NCBI GenBank assembly: GCA_963716525.1
Contig: OY970315.1
Coordinates: 2,790,001-2,854,000, forward strand
DNA: 64,000 nt
Origin: JBBREP01 sp963716525
Lineage (GTDB): Bacteria; Actinomycetota; Acidimicrobiia; IMCC26256; PALSA-610
Direction: 5' to 3'
The notes under the pieces were generated by a model. It worked only from the letters and a program-made list of their open reading frames with translations. It ran no database searches and was not told the origin of the DNA. Below are positions 29,228 through 38,118 of the stretch, one piece after another. The translations under genes were made by a program, and so were the position numbers. Each line of letters begins with the position of its first letter. The first letter of the stretch is position 1.

Positions 29228-30241
29228 ATGGCCACCACAGACCACATCGTCCTTCCCGTCTCGGCGCTCAAACCGGAAGCCACGCGGGTGTTCGACGCCC
29301 TTGCGGCCGGTCGGACGGTCTATGTATCGAAGCACGGCAACATCGTGGCCGCGTTCCGCCCGTTCGACGATCTACCGGAATCGGTGCCGGCGGCATACGC
29401 CACTCCCGGCGCCATCACCTCCGAAATCACAGCCCGTGATCTCCAGCAGGCAGTGCCATCGAAGGCGGTCGCCGATGCCGTCGATGGACTCCCGTCGCTT
29501 GTCACCAAGAACCATGAGATCTACGGCGTACTCACTGCCGCGTCTACACCGCTGCCCACGGTCATCCCCGATCTCAACGCGGCCGCCGCGCGCGCCGAGG
29601 CGGTCCGGCGCTTTATCGCCGAGCACCCAGGCGCATCGGTCGACGACATCGCGGCAATGCGCAGCGCCTGGGAGGAGAACGCGGCGGGCACAGCCGCGGT
29701 GTCGGCTCCGGCGAGCGTCGAGGAACCGGTTGCAGACTGGTCGGTAACGGAAGCGCTCGACGATCTCGATACGTGGTCCGAACAGGGTTCAAAGATCGAA
29801 AGCTTCGTCCGCCAGTTCCTCGAGCTCATGGGTCGCGTCCTCCAGGTGCCGAAAACGACGCCAGCACCTTCCGCGTTCTCAGCGGTCTCTGCGCTCTCGG
29901 CAAGAGCCGCAGTCTGCAATGACGTGTACCAATGGCGTAGCGATGTCCTTGGGACGTTCGATGATCCATCTGAGCGGGTGATCGCCGCTCGCCCGCTGGG
30001 AGGCATGCGCGAAGGCGCCCGGATTGCTGGCAACAATCCGGTACTCGCTCGCCAGTACTACGTGCAAGCCGTCGTTGCCGACCCGACGCTGAACACAGGC
30101 GCGATGTGGAGCCTCGGCGATCTTGCTCGGTGCCATGGCAATGTCGCCGAAGCTCGAGCCTGGTACGGGATGGCGATGAACTGGCGCGAACAGTTGCAGG
30201 CCGAAAGAGCTGACGCAACCGCGGCGAAAATCAGGGCCTAG
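29228..30241 (+). CDS. Phd/YefM-like domain fused to a helical, TPR-like C-terminus
   Basis: ATG at 29228 with a gaggag ribosome site. Residues 8-45 (LPVSALKPEATRVFDALAAG, TVYVSKHGNIVAAFRP) resemble the N-terminal DNA-binding fold of Phd/YefM antitoxins, which self-repress by binding palindromes. A middle helical region and a C-terminal part with TPR/Sel1-like spacing (AGNNPVLARQYYVQAVVADP, GNVAEARAWYGMAMNW) complete 337 residues, far longer than the usual 80-residue antitoxin. No toxin gene follows. The duplicated palindrome upstream is the obvious operator. Probably an autoregulator of this island; partner unknown. The last 11 bp overlap the gene on the other strand. Confidence 0.65.
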   Translation: MATTDHIVLPVSALKPEATRVFDALAAGRTVYVSKHGNIVAAFRPFDDLPESVPAAYATPGAITSEITARDLQQAVPSKAVADAVDGLPSLVTKNHEIYGVLTAASTPLPTVIPDLNAAAARAEAVRRFIAEHPGASVDDIAAMRSAWEENAAGTAAVSAPASVEEPVADWSVTEALDDLDTWSEQGSKIESFVRQFLELMGRVLQVPKTTPAPSAFSAVSALSARAAVCNDVYQWRSDVLGTFDDPSERVIAARPLGGMREGARIAGNNPVLARQYYVQAVVADPTLNTGAMWSLGDLARCHGNVAEARAWYGMAMNWREQLQAERADATAAKIRA

Positions 30242-30671
30242 GATATTTGCCGGCGTAAATGTTGCTCCGCGGCCACACCGTGAAGTCGACGTGGCAGTTG
30301 TAGACCTGCCATGTCGTTGGACTCGGCTGGAGGTCTGCCAGCAACGTCGGCATACCTCTCCCGGCCGGGTCGCGGTTGTTGGGTGTGGACGCAATCTCCG
30401 CGCCCGTTCGTGCCCGGAGTGTGACGACGAACGCGCGCTCCACGCCGAAACTCGTATCAAGAATGGTCAGCCGCGCGTACGCCGGATTGACTTCCACGGG
30501 CATGACGTCTACCGACGGCTCGACCGATGATGGCAGCGTCACACGCAGACCGTCGATGAAATGTTTCGCGGTCGACAAGAGCGGTTCGCCGACGAAACTG
30601 AAGTGCCCGGCGAAGTAGTGCGAGGGTATTGCATTTGCGTTATTCGCCCCGACCACGACAATGCCATTCAC
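30231..30671 (-). CDS. Hypothetical 146-residue protein, possibly a gene fragment
   Basis: GTG at 30671; an in-frame stop lies just upstream and no good ribosome site is seen, so the N-terminus may be missing. The beta-rich sequence (LRVTLPSSVEPSVDVMPVEV, ERAFVVTLRARTGAEI, TWQVYNCHVDFTVWP) looks like a soluble domain. No family recognised. Composition is lower in GC than the flanks, like the rest of the island. From 30672 to 30962 nothing was recognised. Confidence 0.45.
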   Translation of the reverse strand: MNGIVVVGANNANAIPSHYFAGHFSFVGEPLLSTAKHFIDGLRVTLPSSVEPSVDVMPVEVNPAYARLTILDTSFGVERAFVVTLRARTGAEIASTPNNRDPAGRGMPTLLADLQPSPTTWQVYNCHVDFTVWPRSNIYAGKYPRP

Positions 30672-30962
30672 TTCGTCGGGACGTTACTTGGCTCGCCGCG
30701 TTTCTGTCCTTACTGCCGCGTCGCTCGACTCATCAATATGGATGACGCTCGACATACGGCGGCCCATTCCGAGTGCAGCGGTGCTCGTACACGACCGGGT
30801 GCGCGGGGCTGGCGGCGACGACCAGTTTGTTACCTCATCGTTACAAGACTGTCGCGTTGCTCTCGTACCATCCTGCGGCTACGGGACCGGGCGCGCCGCT
30901 CGGCCGCGATCGGGTGGATCTGGTGTCTTGGGGGCGAGCGTCATGAGCGGACGGCGGGATTG

Positions 30963-32462
30963 ATGCTCGTGCGCTCGCGCATCGGGGCGCGCGCCGTCAC
31001 GGCCGGGATGGTCGTGGGACTGCTGTGCGGGCCGTTGCTGTGCGCGAGCCCTGCGCACGCCGATGTGGCGCCCGTGAACGATGCGTTCGCGAGCGCGCAG
31101 GCGCTCACGGGCGCGTCGGGTTCGGTGAGCGAGTCGACGCTGGGCGCGACCGCGGAGGCGGGCGAGCCGGAGCATGGCGGCCAGCCTGCGTCGGCGAGCG
31201 TCTGGTTCGGTTACACGCCGGCCGCGAGCGGCACGGTGGTGTTCGATGCGTGCGGGAGCGACTACGACACGGTCCTGTCGCTCTATACCGGTGGCACCCT
31301 CGCCGGGCTGTCCACGGTCAAGGAGGACGACGACAGTTGCGGGACGCAGAGCAGGTTGTCGTTCGGCGTGACCGCGAACACGAGCTACCGGATCTCGGTC
31401 GACGGGTATGCGGGGGATACGGGCGATCTGGTGCTGGCCTGGTCACCGACCGTCTCGCCGCCGGGCAATGATGCGTTCGCGAGCGCGACGGCGATTGCGG
31501 GGACGAGCGCGAGCGGCACGGTCAGCGGGACGACCGTTGCGGCAACGACGCAGAGCGGCGAGCCGCAGCATGCGGGTGCGCCGACCGCGCATTCGGTCTG
31601 GTTCCGCTACACCCCGAACGCGGCCGGGGTGTTGACGCTCGACACGTGTTCGAACGCGAGTACGGACACGGTGCTGGCCGTCTACAGGGGCAGCGCGGTG
31701 AACGCGCTCAGCCCCGTCGCCGCGAACGACGACGGCTGCGGCCTGCAGAGTGTGGTGACCCTGAAGGTCAGCGCGTCGACGACGTATCGCATCGCGATCG
31801 CGGGCTTCGGGGGTGACACGGGTCCGTTCACGCTGCGCTGGCGCCGCACCGCCGCCGGCACGACGGGCCCGCCCGAGATCACCGAAACGTTCGCGGGTGA
31901 CGGCTGGGTATCGGTCGCCTGGGACGCTCCTGTGGTGGCCGGGACGGGTCCGGTCACCGGCTACACGGTGAAGGCGTCACCGGGCGGCGCGACCGCGTCC
32001 GTCGACGATCCCGGGACCCGGGCCATCATCACGGGGCTCACCGACGGCACGATCTACACGTTCACGGTCACCGCCACGAACGGCTCCGGTGTCAGCAGTG
32101 CGTCCTACGCGTCGTATCCCGTCTCACCGACCGCGGGCACCGCGACGGTCGTCACGAACTACGAGACCACCGAGGTCGGCCGGATGCAGAAGACGGCCGA
32201 CTATCTGGGTGAGGACACCGGTAAGGCCCAGCACGACTGTGTCGGGGTGATCGCGTACATCCTCGGGCTGATCCCGCCGGGCCCGACGCCGGTCGCGCCG
32301 CCGCCTGCGAACACCGGTCCCACGTCGGTGAGCTCGGACTGGCCGACCGCGGACCAGTCGGCGCTCGTCGCGGTCGCCCGCAAGTACGCGTTCACACCGG
32401 CCGAAGCGCAGAAGTTCTCGAGCCAGCTCGTGGGCTTCCTCCTCGCGTTGGGCGGGCACTGA
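30963..32462 (+). CDS. Secreted PPC-like protein with Fn3 and shared C-terminal module
   Basis: ATG at 30963; signal peptide about 1-35 (LLCGPLLCASPAHA). Two tandem beta domains of about 115 residues follow (NDAFASAQALTGASGSVSES and NDAFASATAIAGTSASGTVS, each with SVWF.YTP and a YDTVLSLY- or TDTVLAVY-type strand). These match bacterial pre-peptidase C-terminal (PPC) domains, often on secreted enzymes, but no protease domain is present here. Fn3 (about 300-390) and the C-terminal module end the protein at GGH. It is followed after 3 bp by the RCC1 protein gene, so both are probably one transcript. Extracellular binding protein (inference). Confidence 0.8.
   Translation: MLVRSRIGARAVTAGMVVGLLCGPLLCASPAHADVAPVNDAFASAQALTGASGSVSESTLGATAEAGEPEHGGQPASASVWFGYTPAASGTVVFDACGSDYDTVLSLYTGGTLAGLSTVKEDDDSCGTQSRLSFGVTANTSYRISVDGYAGDTGDLVLAWSPTVSPPGNDAFASATAIAGTSASGTVSGTTVAATTQSGEPQHAGAPTAHSVWFRYTPNAAGVLTLDTCSNASTDTVLAVYRGSAVNALSPVAANDDGCGLQSVVTLKVSASTTYRIAIAGFGGDTGPFTLRWRRTAAGTTGPPEITETFAGDGWVSVAWDAPVVAGTGPVTGYTVKASPGGATASVDDPGTRAIITGLTDGTIYTFTVTATNGSGVSSASYASYPVSPTAGTATVVTNYETTEVGRMQKTADYLGEDTGKAQHDCVGVIAYILGLIPPGPTPVAPPPANTGPTSVSSDWPTADQSALVAVARKYAFTPAEAQKFSSQLVGFLLALGGH
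32145..32462 (+). other. Shared C-terminal module, copy C
   Basis: The last 105 codons of the PPC-like protein. Marks: AQHDCVG, AYILGLIPPGPTP, W.TADQSALVAV, YAFTPAEAQKFSSQLVG and GGH. Confidence 0.85.
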
Positions 32463-32465
32463 TCC

Positions 32466-35400
32466 ATGCCGGCACAGGCGCGCGGACGGATCGTGGCGGT
32501 GCTCACCGTCGTGGCGTTGCTCGTGTCGGGCCTGTCCGCGTCGGCGGCACGGTCGGGCTCGAACGCGCAGCCCTCGCACAGTCAGCGGGTCGCACCGGCG
32601 GCCGCGCCGGGCGCGCCATCCATCGTGGGCGTGAGCGCGCGCGGTCTCGGCGCGCTCGTGGCGTGGACGCCCGCAGACATTCACGACAGTGTCTCCGGCT
32701 TCACGGTCGCGGCGAGCGCGATGACGATCAGCGGCGTGACCGTCCCGACTCATTGCCAATCACCGCCGTCGGTCAGCGCTCCGGGGACCGACAGCTCCGC
32801 GCTGCTCGCCGGGTTGTGCGCGGGCGTCGCGTACACGGCGACGGTCACCGCGTCGAACGGTTCGGGTGCCGGGCCGGCGAGTGACCCGTCGAACCCGTTC
32901 GTGCCCCTCGCCGCGCAGGCCCCTGCAGCACCGCTCATCACGAGCGTCTTCGGCCGTGACGGCGCGCTGCTCGTCGCGTGGACCGCGCCCGACGACACGG
33001 GCGGGAGCGCCGTCACCGGTTACACGCTCAAGGCGACCCACGACACCACGACCGTCACCGTCACGCCCGGGGCGTCCGCGGCGTCGGCGACGGTGGGTGG
33101 GCTGACGAACGGTCTCACCTACCAACTCTCGCTCGTCGCCGACAACGCGATCGGAACGTCGACCGCGAGCACGAGCAGCGGCAAGCCGCACAAGGCGGCC
33201 AAACCCGGGCCGCCGACCGCGCTCACCGTCGTCCCCGGGCTCCCGGGCACGTTGCAGGTCACGTGGCAGGCGCCGCTCGACGACGGTGGCAGCACGATCT
33301 TCAAGTACCGCGTCGACACCCAGCAGGTCGTCGCGCAGACCGACGGGAACGGCAACACCGTCTACGTCCCCAAGGCCGGCACGACACCGATCGTGATCGG
33401 CACGACGGGCACGAGCGTGACCGTGCGGAACCTCGCGCTCGCTGGCGCCTTGTACCAGGTGCAGGTCCGCGCCGTGAACAGCATGGGTGGCGGCAAGCCG
33501 GCCCGCGGAGGCACCCCCAGCGGCGCGAGCACGAACCTCACCGCGCAGACCGTCGTGCTCACGCCCGCGACGCTCGACGCGCTCGGATCATGGAACGGGA
33601 CCACGCTCGACTGGCCCGCCCCCGCGCCCGCACAAGTCAGAACGCTCCAGGTGGGTGACGTCCTGCTCGGCGCATCCAGCGCGCACACACCGAACGGATT
33701 GCTGGCGAAGGTCGAGCGCGATCAGCCAGGTCGCCGGTGCCTACCAACTCACGACGACTGCCGCCTCGCTGTCGGACGCGTTCACCGACCTGAGCGTGAG
33801 CACGAACTCCTCACCCGACGCGCTCTCGTCCGCGTCGTTCGTCACCGCCACGCCGGGCGTCCGGGTCGTGCATCAAGACGTCGCGCCGGCGAAGGCGAAG
33901 GGCGATGTGTCCGTGGAGTCGGGGATCACGCTCGACCTCGACAGCAATGACGGGCCGGTGAAGCTCACCGGGTCGGTCAGCCTGACGGGCACCTTCACAC
34001 TGGCCGCGCAGATCCACGCGTTCCCAGCTCATGCCACCGTGGACACCTCCGCGAAGGTGGGCGCGTCCGCCGAACTCAGCGTGTCGGTGTCGGGCGAATA
34101 CAAGAAGAAGTGGGAGCTCGGCGAGATCAAGCTCGCACCGATCTGGATCCAGGCCGGGCTGATCCCCGTCATCGTCCGACCCGAGATCCCCATCTACGCC
34201 ACCTTCGACGCCAAGGCAAGCGTCTCGGTGAGCGTCGGCGCCAGCTTCGCCATCGGCGGCGGCTTCACTTGGGACTCCGACCACCCGGATTCGCTGGTCA
34301 CCCGGAACCTGAGCCAGCGGCCCGTGCTCGCCGATCTCCCCAAACCCGAGCCCCACGCCACCACCACCGTCAGCGTCGGCGTGGAGGCGGCACCCGACGT
34401 CCTCATCGAGGGTGTCACCGGACCGGCCTTCGACGTCACCGCCCAGATTCAGGGCAGCTTCGACCCGTTCGAGAGTCCCTGCTTCAGCCTCGACATCGTC
34501 CTCACACCCGAGGTCAGCTGGAAGTTCGAGCTGTTCAGTTGGCACGGGGAGCTGACCAGGACCCTCGGCAAGTTCACCTACAACCTCTACGAGACCGATG
34601 CCTGTCCGGCGGTCACCATCAGCCCCGATCCGGCAACCGTTGCCGCGGGCTCGAGCGTCCAACTCTCGGCGAAAGACGTCGACGGCAACCCGATCAACCC
34701 GACCTGGCAGCTCCTCGGAGGCGTCGCCGGCGACTCCATCAGCAGCAGTGGGCTCCTCACCGCCGCCGAACCGAACAACCGCAACGTCACCGTCGTGGCC
34801 CATGACAGCAACGACAACCTCGGCACGGCTGTCGTCCAGGTCCAGACCGAACCGTTCGACCCGCCCGGCAACCTCACCGCGTCGCTCGACACGAACAAGA
34901 CCGGCGCCACCATCACTTGGGCCGCGCCGGCTCATACCGCGGCACAGACGCTCGCCGGCTACACGATCAGCACCCTTCCCGCGACCCACACCACCAATGT
35001 CACGGCACCGACCACGACGGTCGACATCGACGGACTCGACCCCGACACCACCTACACCGTCAGAGTTGTCGCCGACACGGTCGACGGGCTGCGCTCCCCG
35101 CCCGCAACCGCAACCATCGGCGGACGCACCTTATGGGCGTGGGGGTGGAACGGTGGAGGGGAGTTGGGCGACGGCACCACCACGAACCGGTACAGCCCGA
35201 CCCGGATCGATACCGATTCCGACTGGGCGACCGTTGCTGCCGGCCGTGGGCACACGGTGGCGGTCAAGACCGACGGCACCCTGTGGGCCTGGGGGAGCAA
35301 CGATCACGGGCAGTTGGGTGACGGCACCACCACGAACCGGTACAGCCCGACCCGGATCGGTACCGATTCCGACTGGGCGACCGTCGCCGTCGGCGGAAAC

Positions 35401-36138
35401 CACACGGTGGCGGTCAAGAACGACGGCACCCTGTGGGCCTGGGGGCTGAACAGTCGCAGGCAGTTGGGTGACGGCACCGTCGTCGACAAGCACAGCCCGA
35501 CCCGGATCGGTACCGATTCCGACTGGGCGACCGTCGCCGCCAACGACACCAGGACGGTGGCGCTGAAGACCGACGGCAACCTGTGGACCTGGGGAGACAC
35601 CTACGATCCGAGTGGGGTGGGCTTCGGCTGGGCGACCGTCGCTGCTGGCTACCACTTCACCGTGGCAGTCAAGACCGACGGCTCCCTATGGGCCTGGGGG
35701 CACAACGACCACGGGAACTTGGGTGACGGCACCACCATCGCGCGCGGCCTCCCGACCCGGATCGGCACCGACTCCGACTGGGCGACCGTCGCTGCCGGCT
35801 ACTACTTCACGGTGGCAGTCAGGACCGACGGCTCGCTATGGGCTTGGGGACTCAACGACGTCGGGGAGTTGGGCGATGGCACCACGACCGACCGGCACAG
35901 CCCGACCCGCATCGGGACCGACTCCGACTGGGCGACCGTTGCCGCCGCCCCCGACTACGGGTTCCACTCTGCCGCGCTCAAGTCCGACGGCACGCTGTGG
36001 GCCTGGGGGTACAACGCCTGGGGCCGATTGGGTGACGGCACCACCACCGACCGGCACAGTCCAATTCGCATCGGGACCGACTCGGACTGGGGCGGCGCTT
36101 CTGCCGGCAATGACTTCACGGTGGCGGTCAAGCACTAG
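32466..36138 (+). CDS. Giant secreted Fn3/BIG2/RCC1-propeller protein (frameshifted)
   Basis: ATG at 32466. Signal peptide, three Fn3 domains (about 40-330), a long beta-rich region of unknown fold, a BIG2-like domain (ITISPDPATVAAGSSVQLSA), a further Fn3, then seven RCC1-type repeats (LWAWG.N..G.LGDGTT to WATVAAG...TVAVK.DGT; the fourth is shortened). Seven blades would close one propeller. The frame changes at 33714-33721; restoring one CG gives LLAKVERAISQVAGAYQL. The repeats are nearly identical at DNA level (see 35130-36138). RCC1-like propellers on secreted bacterial proteins are generally binding platforms. It has no anchor and lacks the module of its operon partner. Target unknown. 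Confidence 0.8.
35130..36138 (+). repeat. Tandem RCC1-coding DNA repeats
   Basis: Six units of about 150 bp plus one short unit share blocks such as accgattccgactgggcg almost exactly. The high nucleotide identity implies recent duplication or gene conversion and a risk of mis-assembly or length change. Confidence 0.85.
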
Positions 36139-36272
36139 CTGCTCTGGCGGAGCGAAGCACGGCCGGTCATCAAACTCGGGGGTCGCAATCGAGGCGCGTT
36201 TCAACGATTCAGCGGACGGTGAGCGGACCACAGAGGTGTCGTGAGGACATCGTTCCTGGTCGGAACGTCGGT

Positions 36273-36694
36273 GGTGGCGAGTCGGCCGGTACGCCGGATT
36301 CTGTCTGCGACCCTTGCGGGCCGGAGGCGGCCATCCATCTCGGCCGGCGGTTACCCGACGGCTCTTGCGGCCTACCCGGGAGCATGGGACGGGCCGTCCG
36401 CTCCCTGCTCGGCCTTGCTCCGGATGGGGTTTACCGAGCCGCTGCGGTCACCCGCAGCGCTGGTGCGCTCTTACCGCACCGTTGCACCCTTACCTGTGGC
36501 GCCGGACAACGATCACGTCACCCGTCGCCCATCGGCGGTCTCTTCTCTGTGGCACTGTCCTGCGAGTCGCCCCGACTGGGTGTTGCCCAGCATCCTGCCC
36601 TGAGGAGTCCGGACGTTCCTCGGCACGGAACGGTGGCGTACCCCGTGAGGAGTCCGCCCCCGCCGTGACGCGGCCGCCTGGCCGGCTCGCCACC
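36273..36694 (-). ncRNA. rnpB: RNase P RNA, bacterial type A
   Basis: Catalytic RNA of RNase P, which matures tRNA 5' ends. On the minus strand the 5' conserved region gaggaacgtccggactcc lies at about 36604-36621, and the 3' conserved acagaatccggc at 36293-36304. The two ends ggtggcgagccggcc (36680-36694) and ggccgactcgccacc (36273-36287) pair as P1, which sets the limits. Internal motifs such as ggtaagggtgcaacggtgcg and repeated gcgg..ccgc helices fit the actinobacterial form. Length about 422 nt. Ends are estimated from P1 only. Confidence 0.9.
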
Positions 36695-36726
36695 GTCGAC
36701 CAGTCTCGCGCGCTGCCGCGGCAGCG

Positions 36727-36778
36727 CGCCGTTGTCCCATCAGGAGCCAAGAAGTTGGCTCCTGATGGGACAACGGCG
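36727..36778. repeat. Perfect 24-bp inverted repeat with GAAG loop
   Basis: Arm 36727-36750 is the exact reverse complement of arm 36755-36778; the loop is gaag. It lies 32 bp beyond the 5' end of rnpB and about 55 bp before whiB, so it separates two divergent transcripts. No T tract follows on either strand. Confidence 0.9.
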
Positions 36779-36832
36779 ACGACGGGGGTGGCGAGGGCTC
36801 AGCGGGGCGGCGAACTGGCCGATCGGAGAACC

Positions 36833-37120
36833 GTGGAGCCGCACCGCGGGCACGACGTCGAGCCGTACGCACCGCCTGGGGGCGACTGGCGCTCGCTGGG
36901 GGCCTGCTCGGGCTTCGACCTCGCCCTCTTCTATGCCGACGAGGGCGACGACGACTACGCGGAGCGCACCCGCACCGCCAAGGCGATCTGCGCCCGCTGC
37001 GTGGTGCGCGAGGCCTGCCTCGACTCGGCGCTGAAGGACCGTGAGCGCCTCGGCGTGTGGGGCGGCATGAGCGCCCGTGAGCGGGCCCGCCTCCTGCGCC
37101 GCCTCCGCCGCGCCGCCTGA
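36833..37120 (+). CDS. WhiB-family iron-sulfur transcription factor
   Basis: GTG at 36833 with a ggag site gives 95 residues, the normal WhiB size; longer open frames upstream run through rnpB and are not used. Four Cys ligate a [4Fe-4S] cluster: one in LGACSG, the pair CARC, and REACLDSAL. The GVWGGMS turn and a basic C-terminal helix (RERARLLRRLRRAA) follow. WhiB proteins bind the primary sigma factor region 4 and tune transcription in response to redox or developmental signals. Which WhiB subclass this is cannot be fixed by eye. Confidence 0.9.
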   Translation: MEPHRGHDVEPYAPPGGDWRSLGACSGFDLALFYADEGDDDYAERTRTAKAICARCVVREACLDSALKDRERLGVWGGMSARERARLLRRLRRAA

Positions 37121-37182
37121 ACCCGACGCCGGAGCAAGCGCCGAAAGCGCCCGACGACAACCGCCGGGCGAGAGGGTGCGGC

Positions 37183-37941
37183 CTACGCGACCACCGTCAT
37201 GTGCAGGTACATCGACGGCGAGCCGTTCACGCGCACGTTGTACAGGCCCGGCGCGAGCGGCGAGCCGTAGCGCGTGGCGTCGCTGGTGGCCGAGATGGTG
37301 TCGCTCCACGAGTAGTGCTGTCCGGGCGCGACGGCCAGCGACTGCGGGCCAGGGTGGCACGAGTTGGCGAGCGGCGCCCCGGCACGCGGGCGCGCCACCG
37401 CGTACGGCTGCGGCGCGGCCGGGCAGGGCGGCACCGTGACCGTGCCGGTGGCATGGCCGGTGTTCGTGGCCGTGATCGTCACCGAGACCTGCCCGCCGGC
37501 CTGCACGGTCACCGATGTCGGTGCGAGCGACCACGCGATCTTCGCGGTTGCGTGCGTGGTCGGCGACGTGGGCGGCGCGGGGGCGACCGTCGTGGTGGTG
37601 GTGCTCGTGGTGGTCGTGGGACCCGTGGTGGTGGTGGCGGACGGTTTCGTGGTCGTGGTGGCCGACTTCGTATCCGACGGGGCCGAGTCGGGCACGAAGA
37701 GCGTGGACAGCGTGGTCTCGGGCTCGGTGGTGGTCGTGGTGCTCGGGGGGAACGTGGTCGTGGTGGTCACGATCTTCACGCTGCTGCGCGCGTTCGAGTC
37801 GTTGATGCGGAACGCGGCCGCGCCGGCGAGGACGGCCGTCATCGTCGCGCCGATGAGCGCGGTCATGAAGACGCTGCGGCGCTGCGTGCGCTGCTGGTCG
37901 CGCTGGGCGAGGCGACCCGGGTTCGGTTCTTCGGCGTCCAC
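37183..37941 (-). CDS. Membrane-anchored protein with Thr-rich linker and C-terminal beta domain
   Basis: ATG at 37941. A short cytosolic basic N-terminus, one transmembrane helix (about 25-45, FMTALIGATMTAVLAGAAAF), a Thr/Pro-rich linker of about 75 residues (TTTTTFPPSTTTTTEPE) and a beta-sandwich-like domain (IAWSLAPTSVTVQAGGQVSV, GHATGTVTVPPCP) with two Cys. The likely extracellular domain resembles DUF11/Ig-like modules. The Thr-rich stalk may be glycosylated. Converges on whiB. Function unknown. Confidence 0.7.
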   Translation of the reverse strand: MDAEEPNPGRLAQRDQQRTQRRSVFMTALIGATMTAVLAGAAAFRINDSNARSSVKIVTTTTTFPPSTTTTTEPETTLSTLFVPDSAPSDTKSATTTTKPSATTTTGPTTTTSTTTTTVAPAPPTSPTTHATAKIAWSLAPTSVTVQAGGQVSVTITATNTGHATGTVTVPPCPAAPQPYAVARPRAGAPLANSCHPGPQSLAVAPGQHYSWSDTISATSDATRYGSPLAPGLYNVRVNGSPSMYLHMTVVA

Positions 37942-38118
37942 ACGGTCCTCGCTCGTGGTCGCGGGGGCGTCGCCATGGTGCCATCTCCGCCCTCTTGCGA
38001 CAATTCATCCATCGGCACCAACAGCACCAACTCCAGGCAACCGGCGGCCGGCACCGGCCCGCACGGGCGCCGCTTCTGCCAGCTTCTTCCAAGGGACCAC
38101 CAGTAGGCTCGCCGGCCA

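Noticed and set aside
35130..36138. CRISPR-like array
   Set aside because: The repeats are 150-bp coding units of an RCC1 propeller with no unique spacers.
36727..36778. Inverted repeat as an insertion-sequence end or terminator
   Set aside because: No transposase, no second copy seen in the window and no T tract.
36314..36832. Extended N-terminus for the WhiB protein
   Set aside because: The extra frame runs through rnpB and the 24-bp inverted repeat; a GTG with ribosome site at 36833 gives the normal length.
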